Translations under genes and position numbers: made by a program | Shown: positions 54,887 through 61,839 of the stretch, piece by piece | Layout: each line of letters starts with the position of its first letter | How positions within the stretch are numbered: position 1 is the stretch's first letter | The notes under the pieces: generated by a model | Seen by the model: only the letters and a program-made list of their open reading frames with translations | Told to the model about the DNA's origin: nothing | Database searches by the model: none | NCBI RefSeq assembly: GCF_000472385.1 | Contig: NZ_AWZU01000049.1 | Coordinates: 248 to 62,086, forward strand | DNA length: 61,839 nt | DNA from: Bradyrhizobium sp. ARR65 | GTDB taxonomy: Bacteria; Pseudomonadota; Alphaproteobacteria; Rhizobiales; Xanthobacteraceae | Direction of reading: 5' to 3'

Positions 54887-56125
54887 ATGAGTAAGGCCTA
54901 TAAGAAGACTATCCATGAAACGCTAGGCCGCGATCCCGTCCATCCATTTCCAGCCCGAATGGCTCCTGGAATTGCGCTCGACGTACTTGCTGCCGAGCCC
55001 GAACCCATCCGAGTACTTGACCCGATGATGGGTTCGGGAACCGTGTTAGCCGTCGCGCGTGCGCGGGGTCATATGGCTTTTGGCATCGATATTGACCCTC
55101 TTGCAGTTCTTCTTGCGCGCGTTTGGACTACCGCGGTGGACCCAGCCAAAGTTAAGGCTCAAGCAGCCGCGGTACTTGAGCGAGCAAAGGGCGATTTTAG
55201 CGTTCGCCGCGCCAGCGACGCTTATCCTTCCCATGCAGACGCAGACACGCGGAGTTTTGTTCGATATTGGTTTGACGATTATGCGCGCCGTCAACTAGCG
55301 GCGCTCGCGGACGCAATACATCGTGTCAGAGATAGTCACATTCGCGACGCGCTGTGGTGTGCCTTCTCGCGACTCATCATAACAAAGCAGGCCGGAGCAT
55401 CCTTGGCGTTGGATTTATCTCACAGTCGGCCGCATAAAGCGTTTCAACGGGCCCCTATCAAGCCGTTTAACAAGTTTGTTGCCGCGGTTGACCATGTACT
55501 CAAGAATACCATTCGGATTGATCAGCTGAAGCGAGGTCCTGCGACGCGAGTCTCTCTGGGAGATGCCCGCAGCTTACCGATCGCGACCGGGACGATTGAT
55601 CTGGTCTTGACCTCGCCGCCCTATCTAAATGCGATTGACTACATGCGATGTAGCAAATTCTCACTTGTTTGGATGGGACACACAGTTGGAGCACTAGGAG
55701 ATATTCGCACAGAAAGTGTCGGCTCCGAGACTAGTGATGAATCCGCTCAGGACGACAAGGATATCCAACAAATTATCTCAGATCTGAAACTAAGTCCCAA
55801 GCTTTCTGGGCGACATGAAGCGATTCTTGCCCACTACATCAAAGACATGCGGAGCGCAGTGCGAGAAGCCGCACGCGTCCTCTCTCCTGGGGGAAAGGCG
55901 GTATACGTAGTCGGTGAGAACACGATTCGCGGCACGTTCATTCCGAACGCGAAGATCGTAGTTGCTGTTGCCGAGCAATCAGGTCTCTCTACTGAAAATC
56001 GACGAGCGCGCACGCTTCCCGCCAACCGCAGATACCTACCACCGCCGTCGACCCGAAGTGCACGGGTCGCACTTAACGGCCGAATGCGGCGCGAGGTAAT
56101 CCTATCGTTTTGCAAATCTCCATGA
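54887..56125 (+). CDS. DNA methyltransferase (SPPY type, X-I-TRD-IV order)
   Basis: 412 residues. Motif X-like HPFPARMAP (19-27), SAM motif I DPMMGSGT (45-52) with GIDIDPLA, a long middle part likely to recognise the target (about 80-235), and catalytic motif IV TSPPYLNAIDY (242-252). SPPY suggests amino methylation (N4-cytosine or N6-adenine). Order X-I-TRD-IV is the alpha arrangement. It also carries TKQAGASLALDLSHSRPHK, which I recognise as conserved in this methylase family. GAGGATTACG precedes the ATG. Confidence 0.88.
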   Translation: MSKAYKKTIHETLGRDPVHPFPARMAPGIALDVLAAEPEPIRVLDPMMGSGTVLAVARARGHMAFGIDIDPLAVLLARVWTTAVDPAKVKAQAAAVLERAKGDFSVRRASDAYPSHADADTRSFVRYWFDDYARRQLAALADAIHRVRDSHIRDALWCAFSRLIITKQAGASLALDLSHSRPHKAFQRAPIKPFNKFVAAVDHVLKNTIRIDQLKRGPATRVSLGDARSLPIATGTIDLVLTSPPYLNAIDYMRCSKFSLVWMGHTVGALGDIRTESVGSETSDESAQDDKDIQQIISDLKLSPKLSGRHEAILAHYIKDMRSAVREAARVLSPGGKAVYVVGENTIRGTFIPNAKIVVAVAEQSGLSTENRRARTLPANRRYLPPPSTRSARVALNGRMRREVILSFCKSP

Positions 56126-56185
56126 GCGAAGTCGCTCCTCCTAGGAGAGACGCAGTCTTCAGACGCTGAAGAAACGATTGAAACA

Positions 56186-57058
56186 ATGATCGATCTGCAC
56201 GAGCGCCTTTCAGAATTTTCTTGCTACGGCGTAACTCGAGAGACGGAGCAGCTCCTCGCCGATGTTGGCGTTCGCACTGTACCGTTCATGCCAAGTCTTC
56301 TCCAAGAGAAGCAGATCGGCTTCGATGTCGGCTTCGGTAGTAGAGGCGTGCCACTTCTTCTCCAATTCAAACTTGGACAGTCGTTGCACCGATTTGTCCG
56401 TGTCGATAAGCGTTATCCCGCCCCAGCACTTGAAAAACCATTTTTTCGGTTCAGCATAGATACAGGTGAGCCCGACGGACAATATGAGACGCTATTGAAA
56501 GCCCAAGTAGACGGCGCCGAGGCATATTACGTTGCGCCACGCTTTTCTGATTGGCCGAAGTACGTTAGTTTTTTCGAGAATGGCGAGGTATTGCAACGCT
56601 CCGTGATGGTCCCCCCAGGTGAAATTCGAGGAGCGCTGGTCTCGAAAGGCTCGCCGGACGGGCCGCATCGAATCGTCTACGATCGAAGTAGTGTTCATAT
56701 CTGCTCAGAACCGGCCCCACTCCGAGATGCACAACCTGAAACGATAGCTCGTGACATCGCCTCGCGAATGGAGAGCGGCCAAAGGAATCTGGGGCAAACC
56801 GTACATAGGATTTACATTGGGCTTGAAGATAGATCAGCAATAAGACGACGCACTGGCATCGCCGACTCGGGCGAAGAATCAGAGATTGTTGAATTGGCGA
56901 TGGACGAACGTGTTCCTGATCAGATTAGGCGGGATGAACGTGACCACCGTCTCGAAAAACTAAGAGGGCGGGCGCGAAGTGAAGAAGACGCGGTGGCGGC
57001 AGCGCTCGGTCTCGAACTCTGGCCCCTAGGTATCCAGCTCTTATTTGCGACCAAGTAG
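56186..57058 (+). CDS. Putative PD-(D/E)XK-like nuclease (D-x12-QxK)
   Basis: 290 residues. Near the N-terminus FMPSLLQEKQIGFDVGFGSR (E41, D47) is followed by VPLLLQFKLGQS (Q60, K62). D-x12-QxK with a preceding Glu is the usual layout of PD-(D/E)XK enzymes with the Gln variant. The rest contains a helical region and a C-terminal acidic/basic segment. No family name comes to mind. It follows the methyltransferase by 60 bases, which suggests it is the restriction partner. Assignment rests on motif reading only. Confidence 0.62.
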   Translation: MIDLHERLSEFSCYGVTRETEQLLADVGVRTVPFMPSLLQEKQIGFDVGFGSRGVPLLLQFKLGQSLHRFVRVDKRYPAPALEKPFFRFSIDTGEPDGQYETLLKAQVDGAEAYYVAPRFSDWPKYVSFFENGEVLQRSVMVPPGEIRGALVSKGSPDGPHRIVYDRSSVHICSEPAPLRDAQPETIARDIASRMESGQRNLGQTVHRIYIGLEDRSAIRRRTGIADSGEESEIVELAMDERVPDQIRRDERDHRLEKLRGRARSEEDAVAAALGLELWPLGIQLLFATK

Positions 57059-57149
57059 GTGAAGCCCGGCCCCGCGCAGCTAAGGTCCTCCGGCAGAGCA
57101 CCACGGATCGCGCCATCTACGCGCAGACGGCGCAGCGATCCTCCTTCTT

Positions 57150-57626
57150 TCACCTCGGCCCCACCCGCATCGCCTCCGGCAGCGTCTCCGGCAACCTCCC
57201 CGCCACCTGCAGCGCCGCCTGCATGGCGACAATATACCCATATGGCCCGAGCCCCGCGATCACGCCCTTGACCGCCGCCGAGAGCTTCGAATGCCGATGC
57301 AGTTCGTCTCTCGCGTGGATGTTGGAGATGTGGACCTCGTAGATCGGCCCCTCGAAAATCTTCAGCGCGTCGTACATCGCGATCGAGGTGAAGGAATAGG
57401 CGGCGGGGTTGATGATCAGCGCGTCGGCCTCCTGGCGGGCGGACTGGATGAGATCGACCAGCACGCCTTCGTGGTTCGACTGGTGGAAGGCGAGCTGTAC
57501 GCCGGCAAAGGCGGCGAACTCGGCGCATGAGGCCTTGATCGCGTCCAGCGTGGTCGAGCCGTAGATATGCGGCTCACGCACGCCGAGCAAATTGAGGTTG
57601 GGGCCGTTGATGATCATGATGCGCAT
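57150..57626 (-). CDS. aroQ: Type II 3-dehydroquinate dehydratase-like protein
   Basis: 158 residues of the AroQ fold: NGPNLNLLGVREPHIYGS keeps the Asn, Arg and Tyr of the active site, and EVHISNIHARDELHRHS keeps the catalytic His. The substrate segment normally NPGAYTHTS reads NPAAYSFTS, so the His that contacts the substrate is Phe. It may be a catabolic paralogue or have altered specificity. GGGGAGGACACC precedes the ATG. Length is typical. Confidence 0.88.
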   Translation of the reverse strand: MRIMIINGPNLNLLGVREPHIYGSTTLDAIKASCAEFAAFAGVQLAFHQSNHEGVLVDLIQSARQEADALIINPAAYSFTSIAMYDALKIFEGPIYEVHISNIHARDELHRHSKLSAAVKGVIAGLGPYGYIVAMQAALQVAGRLPETLPEAMRVGPR

Positions 57627-57719
57627 GGTGTCCTCCCCGGGGATTGGCGGCCAGCCTGACGCCGTTCAACTTAAGCGGCAGCCTGATTCGATCAACGGAT
57701 TGATGGCGAACGCCGGGTT

Positions 57720-57812
57720 GTAGGGTGGGCAAAGCGCAAGCGTGCCCACCGCTCGCGCTGTCCGCCGCGACCGCGGTGGGCACGGCGCTGGCGAGCCTTT
57801 GCCCGTCCTACA
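57720..57812. repeat. Family E repeat (GGTGGGCAAAGC type), copy 1
   Basis: GGTGGGC/GCCCACC arms, then a second GGTGGGCACGGCGC and GCCTTTGCCC. Found between aroQ and higA; a related block at 59061-59160. Confidence 0.75.
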
Positions 57813-57823
57813 CGACCTGTCAT

Positions 57824-58129
57824 CTACGCAGCCTCTTGGCCGGTCACCGGGCTGATCTTGTCCAGCTCTTTTCCGATACGACTTTTTGCTGTCCGCATAT
57901 CGAATTCGTTCTGCAAGTTCAGCCAGAGCTGCGCCGATGTGCCGAGCGCCTTGCCGAGCCGCAGCGCAGTATCGGCGGTGATTGCAGTCTCTTCGTTGGC
58001 AATTCTTTCGATACGGGTGCGCGGAACGCCACACGCTTTTGCGAGCGCGCCGGCCGACAAGCCCAACGGAATGAGAAATTCCTCGCGCAGGACTTCGCCG
58101 GGATGCATCGGCGGAAGCTTCTTGGCCAT
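57824..58129 (-). CDS. higA: HigA family antitoxin
   Basis: 101 residues: MAKKLPPMHPGEVLREEFL, then the XRE-type helix-turn-helix LSAGALAKACGVPRTRIERI and LRLGKALGTSAQLWLNLQ, the standard HigA pattern. It neutralises HigB and represses the operon. ATG 58129 follows GGGAGAATTGTAT; the TTG two codons upstream is less likely. It lies 32 bases after higB. Confidence 0.93.
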   Translation of the reverse strand: MAKKLPPMHPGEVLREEFLIPLGLSAGALAKACGVPRTRIERIANEETAITADTALRLGKALGTSAQLWLNLQNEFDMRTAKSRIGKELDKISPVTGQEAA

Positions 58130-58161
58130 ATACAATTCTCCCTTTGATCACCCGGTGCGGG

Positions 58162-58443
58162 CTAATGATAGTCGACGAACTCGACGTCTTTCGGCCCCTC
58201 CACCGTCCAAACAAAGCAAATGCGCCACTGATCGTTCACCCGGATTGAATGCTGCCCCCGTCGATCGCCCCTGAGAGCCTCCAATCGATTTCCAGGAGGA
58301 GCCTTAAGATCGTTCAACGTCGTCGCCGCGTTCAGATAGCCAAGCTTCCGCCGCGTGACCGCGAGTAGATCGGCGGGGAAGCCCTTCGCAGCGACACCCT
58401 CAAAGGCTGCCCTTGTCCGCTCATCTTTGAAGCTCCGGATCAC
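58162..58443 (-). CDS. higB: HigB/RelE family toxin
   Basis: 93 residues: MIRSFKDERTRAAFEGVAAK, RKLGYLNAATTLNDLKAPPG, then LRGDRRGQHSIRVNDQWRIC and a final VEFVDYH, the classic HigB pattern. HigB cleaves mRNA at the ribosome. The start is GTG at 58443, very close to the predicted transcript start, so the mRNA may be almost leaderless. Toxin first, antitoxin second is normal for hig. Confidence 0.93.
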   Translation of the reverse strand: MIRSFKDERTRAAFEGVAAKGFPADLLAVTRRKLGYLNAATTLNDLKAPPGNRLEALRGDRRGQHSIRVNDQWRICFVWTVEGPKDVEFVDYH

Positions 58444-58452
58444 ATCTTCTCA

Positions 58453-58471
58453 TGTATCATAATGCGATACA
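58453..58471. promoter_or_regulatory. Operator-like inverted repeat 1 of higBA
   Basis: TGTATC-N7-GATACA (outer bases extend to ATGTATC/GATACAT). It contains the -10 hexamer, so HigA bound here would block RNA polymerase. Confidence 0.8.
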
Positions 58472-58484
58472 TAAGTCGAGCCAA
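58456..58484 (-). promoter_or_regulatory. Predicted higBA promoter
   Basis: On the minus strand TTGGCT (58479-58484) and TATGAT (58456-58461), spaced 17 bases. The predicted start near 58449 lies about six bases before the GTG of higB. Confidence 0.65.
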
Positions 58485-58485
58485 A

Positions 58486-58504
58486 TGTATCGCGACATGA
58501 TACA
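58486..58504. promoter_or_regulatory. Operator-like inverted repeat 2 of higBA
   Basis: TGTATC-N7-GATACA again, arms identical to operator 1. Centre to centre is 33 bases, about three helical turns, so two HigA dimers could bind on the same face. It lies immediately upstream of the -35. Confidence 0.8.
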
Positions 58505-58723
58505 CGCGTGGCGCCGTCGATTGGGAATCTCGGCCAGGGCCGGTTGTTTGACAAGGCTGTTAGCCACACGACGCGGTGGGCGACCAGGCTGCCCAACGCC
58601 GCCCGCCACCGGCCCGTCTGGTGATTTGTGCGCCGCATCGAACACGCGACGAGCCATCCCGGCCCATTCGTTCGTGCTATAATTTCGCAACAACAGAACA
58701 GGGAAGACGCCAGGGAGGACGTC

Positions 58724-59056
58724 ATGTCTCATACCATGGTTCCCAGCGATCGTGTGGAGCACGTCGCCGTTTACGGGCGCGACGGGGCGAGGCTCGGCAC
58801 GATCGAGCGGCTGATGCTCGACAAGGTGAGCGGAACGGTTGCCTACGCGGTGGTCAGGACCGGCGGGCTGCTCGGCACCCACCATCATCATCCCATCCAG
58901 TGGAGCGCGCTCAAGTTCAATCCTCAGCGCCAGGCGTTCGAGACCGGGCTGACGCTGGACGAGCTGCGCGCCAGCCCGTGCGAGTTCGACGGCGACGCCT
59001 TCGACTGGGGCGACCGCTCGCGATCCTACCCGCACCCGCAATACTGGACGGTTTAG
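58724..59056 (+). CDS. PRC-barrel-like domain protein
   Basis: 110 residues with a PRC-barrel-like sequence: VEHVAVYGRDGARLGTIERL, LDKVSGTVAYAVVRTGG, LGTHHHHPIQWSALKF and a C-terminal DWGDRSRSYPHPQYW. PRC-barrel proteins bind RNA or partners in diverse roles. CAGGGAGGACGTC precedes the ATG. It stands alone; no partner is evident. Confidence 0.82.
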   Translation: MSHTMVPSDRVEHVAVYGRDGARLGTIERLMLDKVSGTVAYAVVRTGGLLGTHHHHPIQWSALKFNPQRQAFETGLTLDELRASPCEFDGDAFDWGDRSRSYPHPQYWTV

Positions 59057-59473
59057 CTGGAGGGTGCGCAAAGCGACTCGTCGCGCCGAAGCTCGACGAG
59101 GGAAGGCGGAAGCGTGCCCACCGCTTCCGATCGCAACGACCACGATGGGCATGGCGCCGACGCGCCTTTGCCGCGCCCTGCAACTCCGGTGATGGTGCTG
59201 CGAGCTCGGTCCACCTCTCCCGGGGGGAGAGGTGGATTTGCTCCCGGCGATGCGAAGCATCGTCCGGCACAAATCGAGGGAGGGATTGCGGTCCCTCGAG
59301 AGACCAAATCCCCCTCACCGCATCTGACGATGCAATCCGGCCTCTCCCCAACCGGGGGAGAGGTGAGCAGACCGCGGCTCCTTTTGGCGAGGGGCATGGA
59401 GGCACAACAACTTTCGTAAATCTGCGCTATGCTCGCCCAGGTAGCATGAGGGAGCAGCACGGGGGAGACAGCC
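59057..59473. repeat. Repeat-filled gap with family E and D elements
   Basis: Family E copy (59061-59160), then a family D palindrome CCACCTCTCCCG/GGGGAGAGGTGG at 59211-59235 and a second CCTCTCCCC/GGGGGAGAGG at 59341-59364 that together bracket about 130 bases. No gene. Confidence 0.72.
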
Positions 59474-60727
59474 ATGAAGAACATCGTCATCTGCTGCGAC
59501 GGGACCGGCAACGAGATCAGCGAGAACATTTCCAATGTCCTCAAGCTCTATCGCTGCATGCGCAAGACGCCGAAGACACAGCCGTTCCAGGCGGTGTTCT
59601 ACGATCCCGGTGTCGGCACGCTGGCGCGGCCCGACCCCTGGCACAAGCTGCGGCAGGATTTCGTCGCCATCCTCGGGCTCGCCACCGGCTATGGCCTCGA
59701 TGACAACGTGCTCGCGTCTTACGAATTCCTGGTGCACAACTACGAGGACGGCGATCACATCTTTCTGTTCGGCTTTTCCCGCGGCGCCTATGCGGTGCGC
59801 GTGCTGGCGGGGCTGATCCACAAGGTCGGGCTCATTCGCCCGCAGCAGGTCAATCTCGCGGGCTCCGGGCTCACCGCCTACAAGCAGTTCTCCAGCAGTG
59901 GACAGCAGGAAGCCCCGAAACCGCTGCTGGAGGCGGCCGACGATGAGGGCCCGCTGCCGGTGAGCCGCTACGACCAGGCGGCGCAGTTCGCGCGCATCCT
60001 GTCCTCGCGCTGGCCGACCATTCACTTCGTCGGCGTCTGGGACACGGTGGCGAGCGTGATCGTGCCCCGGCCTGACCGGCTGTACTGGCCGAGCCTGGAG
60101 GAGCTGGCGTTCACGATCGCCAATCCGAGCGTAAAAATCTTCCGCCAGGCGATCTCGATCGACGAGCGGCGCTGCATGTTCCGCCTGAAGAAGTGGGAGG
60201 AGCCGCAGACTTTTGCGCACAACCGCTTCAACGACGCCAAGGCCGAGCCGCAGGATATCAAGCAGGTCTGGTTCGCCGGCGTGCATGGCGATGTCGGCGG
60301 CGGCTATGCCGAAAAGGAAAGCGCGCTTTCAAAATATCCGCTGCTCTGGATGATCGACGAGGCGGTGCGATGCGGCCTCACCGTCAATCAGCAGACGGTC
60401 AATCAGCTCGCCTGGGGCGTGCAGCGCAAGGGCAGCCCGTTCACCTATGTCAAGCCTTGCGTCCGCGGCGAGGCGCATAATTCGATGACAGCGGCCTGGC
60501 GCATTCTCGAATACCTGCCGAAGAAGGACAAATACAAGGAATGGCCGGAGCGAAAATCCCATTTCGGCTTCTACATCCCGGATGCCGAGCCGCGGCTCAT
60601 TCCGGAAGGCGCCTTCATCCATGAATCCGTGCTGAGGCGCATGGAGGCGCTGCCGGACTACAAGCCGGTGAACCTGCCGCTCAAGTTCGAGACGGTGCCG
60701 ATGCCGGTGGGACCGGAGGGGAGTTAG
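59474..60727 (+). CDS. DUF2235 family alpha/beta-hydrolase-like protein
   Basis: 417 residues of the DUF2235 family (related to the Tle1 phospholipase effectors). Start NIVICCDGTGNEISENISN, nucleophile elbow FLFGFSRGAYAVRVLAGLI (GFSRG near residue 100), then FVGVWDTVASV and VWFAGVHGDVGGGYAEKE with the expected Asp/His. ATG follows GGGGGAGACAGCC. Length and motifs are intact, so activity as a lipase/esterase is likely. No type VI secretion gene was seen, and there is no obvious signal or immunity gene next to it. Confidence 0.9.
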   Translation: MKNIVICCDGTGNEISENISNVLKLYRCMRKTPKTQPFQAVFYDPGVGTLARPDPWHKLRQDFVAILGLATGYGLDDNVLASYEFLVHNYEDGDHIFLFGFSRGAYAVRVLAGLIHKVGLIRPQQVNLAGSGLTAYKQFSSSGQQEAPKPLLEAADDEGPLPVSRYDQAAQFARILSSRWPTIHFVGVWDTVASVIVPRPDRLYWPSLEELAFTIANPSVKIFRQAISIDERRCMFRLKKWEEPQTFAHNRFNDAKAEPQDIKQVWFAGVHGDVGGGYAEKESALSKYPLLWMIDEAVRCGLTVNQQTVNQLAWGVQRKGSPFTYVKPCVRGEAHNSMTAAWRILEYLPKKDKYKEWPERKSHFGFYIPDAEPRLIPEGAFIHESVLRRMEALPDYKPVNLPLKFETVPMPVGPEGS

Positions 60728-60792
60728 CGGTGATGAGACGAGGGTTGACCAGACCTCTATTTAGACTCATTGGCCCATCCCCGGACTCCATA

Positions 60793-60817
60793 CACCTCTC
60801 CCCGGCGGGGAGAGGTG
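60793..60817. repeat. Family D palindrome, copy 3
   Basis: CACCTCTCCCC and GGGGAGAGGTG pair perfectly around GGC, 66 bases after the DUF2235 stop. Confidence 0.78.
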
Positions 60818-61184
60818 ACCTTCGTCACGGCCCAAATCGCCTGCGCGCAAAAACTAATTTTGCAAGCTGCATCAAGCTGATTAGCCCGTTCAAGATTTCG
60901 CGTGAAAAATAAATCGCTTTGCGATCCCCCCAAATCAGTCGCATCCTCGTTCGCGTCTCGCCTCGGCAAGAGGGGCGTACGCGTCGTCACGGACGTTGAG
61001 TGCGGGATGCGGTGGACGCGAGGGTGCCAGGACGAACGGCATCTTTCGCGGACGGCGAAGTCGTGTGGTCCTGGCGCCCCAAGGCTGGCGCTAAGTCGCG
61101 AAGATGCGTAAGCGCATCGCGCTGATGACGGTGACAACAAAGTCTGGCTCACCGGGGAGAGCTCGAAGTAAGCCGTAAACCACT

Positions 61185-61302
61185 GCGCAGGGAAGGCCGG
61201 TGTGAACCCGGCTGTACCTGTGGTTATCACCCGTGTGCATTTCTTAGCGCATCTGCCGCACACGGGGCCATGGGTGCGGCGGACACCCGGCCTTCCCTGC
61301 GC
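61185..61302. repeat. Large nested stem-loop repeat
   Basis: GCGCAGGGAAGGCCGG at 61185-61200 is fully complementary to 61287-61302. Inside, CCCGTGTGC (61230-61238) pairs with GCACACGGG (61258-61266). The flanking phrase 'gtaaaccactgcgcagggaaggc' is one I associate with a widespread Bradyrhizobium interspersed repeat. It may be a folded RNA or DNA element. Confidence 0.75.
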
Positions 61303-61381
61303 CCTCTGTTATCGAGAGGGAAGAGGAGATGCAAAACTCGGGCGAAAGTCGCCGCGAGAACGCGAACGCATGTCTCTCGCT

Positions 61382-61503
61382 CGTCATTGCGAGCGAAGCG
61401 AAGCAATCCAGACTTTCTCTGCGGGTGCAGTCTGGATTGCTTCGTCGCGGAGCCTGTCATCGCTCGCGCGTTCGCGCGAGCCGTTGGCTCCTCGCAATGA
61501 CGG
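61382..61503. repeat. Family F repeat (TCATTGCGAG type), copy 2
   Basis: CGTCATTGCGAG and CTCGCAATGACGG at the ends, with inner AATCCAGACT/AGTCTGGATT arms as in copy 1 and an extra CGCGAGC-rich insert. Confidence 0.8.
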
Positions 61504-61555
61504 CGACTGCTGTTTGAAAATCGAATCGGAGCAGTAGCTGAGCGGTCAGCTTCAT

Positions 61556-61732
61556 CCCCGTCATTCTGAGGAGCGCGAAGCGCGTCTCGAAGGATGAACG
61601 GCCCCGATGCTGCAGCGTGGCCGTCTATCCTTCGAGGCTCGTGGAGCCTGTCATCGGGCCGGGCTTCGCGCGGACCCGGTGGCTCGCGCCTCCAGCGACA
61701 AACGGCGAAGCCGTTTGCGCGGGGATGACGGA
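61556..61732. repeat. Family C repeat, copy 7 (long form)
   Basis: CCCCGTCATTCTGAGGAGCG, TCGAAGGATGAACGGCCCC, TCCTTCGAGGCTCGTGG and GTTTGCGCGGGGATGACGG: the longest copy, joining the parts seen separately at 12103 and 33355. Confidence 0.75.
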
Positions 61733-61734
61733 TC

Positions 61735-61838
61735 AGAGCATGATCCGGAAAAGTGTGAAGCGGTTTTCCGAAAAGATCATGCTCAAACAAGAATCTAAAG
61801 CGCGATGGCGATTCGACCTAATCCCATCGCGCTTTAGA
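61735..61838 (+). repeat. Composite family B element, copy 2 (two hairpins)
   Basis: AGAGCATGATC .. GATCATGCTC hairpin with inner CCGGAAAAG/CTTTTCGG arms, followed by TCTAAAGCGCGATGG and its exact complement at 61794-61808 and 61824-61838, enclosing GATTCGACCTAAT. Same design as 41591-41695. Confidence 0.88.
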
Positions 61839-61839
61839 C

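Larger units (their letters stand above)
60728..61839. other. Gene-free, repeat-rich right end
   Basis: About 1.1 kb that carries a family D palindrome (60793-60817), a large repeat-like block with nested stems (61185-61302), a family F element (61382-61503), a family C copy (61556-61732) and a composite B element (61735-61838). Short frames of the type ...VIASEAKQS... occur here and at 29900; they arise from the repeats and are not genes. Confidence 0.7.

Noticed and set aside
59211..59364. Paired family D palindromes as a transposon's terminal repeats
   Set aside because: The 130 bases between hold no frame and the same palindrome occurs singly elsewhere.
61227..61790. 187-codon minus-strand frame with EEPTARANARAMTG-type text
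   Set aside because: Product of translating interspersed repeats; such frames recur with each repeat copy.

Overview
The window looks like a chromosome segment of a Bradyrhizobium-type alphaproteobacterium (Nitrobacteraceae). The reasons are high GC with strong third-position bias that creates long antisense shadow frames, and family content such as DUF3551, a YXWXGXW-repeat protein, GlsB/YeaQ, a CarD/FdxA neighbourhood and many lineage-typical small secreted proteins. Intergenic space is also dense with palindromic repeats. No insertion sequence, integrase, prophage or CRISPR array was seen.

Layout. 0-8 kb is a chemotaxis and signalling block: on the minus strand STAS, CheY, CheA, CheW and a receptor cut by the window edge, with overlapping or abutting genes; on the plus strand a Cache-type receptor and an HD-GYP response regulator. 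8-15 kb holds glucokinase, a TylF-like methyltransferase, a PDZ-less HtrA-like protease, a tandem universal stress protein, Tex and tRNA-Arg(CCT). 15-25.5 kb holds exported proteins, a split spermidine-synthase-like/membrane pair with an M28/glutaminyl-cyclase-like protein, a Tat-exported metallo-beta-lactamase-fold protein, a TPR/ATP-grasp protein and small envelope proteins. 25.5-36.5 kb is an acyl-CoA catabolic region: SDR, two acyl-CoA dehydrogenases, two crotonase-fold proteins, an NDP-forming acyl-CoA synthetase, a glyoxalase-like protein and an orphan branched-chain-type binding protein. 36.5-44.7 kb has a nuclease, an M48 lipoprotein and small lineage-specific genes among repeats. 44.8-52.6 kb is housekeeping: CarD, FdxA, an S4 protein, a SUV3-like helicase, a DUF3108 protein and rpmB.

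The main feature is a lower-GC island between the rpmB terminator (ends 52733) and aroQ (57150). It holds a 5'-truncated Z1-type ATPase gene, an unrecognised 158-aa protein, a DNA methyltransferase with DPMMGSGT and TSPPY motifs, and a 290-aa protein with a D-x12-QxK pattern typical of PD-(D/E)XK nucleases. I read it as a restriction-modification-like defence module of unusual composition, with the Z1 part broken. Just beyond aroQ is a higBA toxin-antitoxin pair whose control region carries two 19-bp inverted repeats around a good promoter.

Other points: an S4-domain gene whose only well-placed start is ACG, enzyme-family proteins that lack usual catalytic residues (M28-like, a crotonase, an AroQ), and a composite repeat made of two adjacent hairpins. 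All functions are inferred by reading the sequence; no database search was run.
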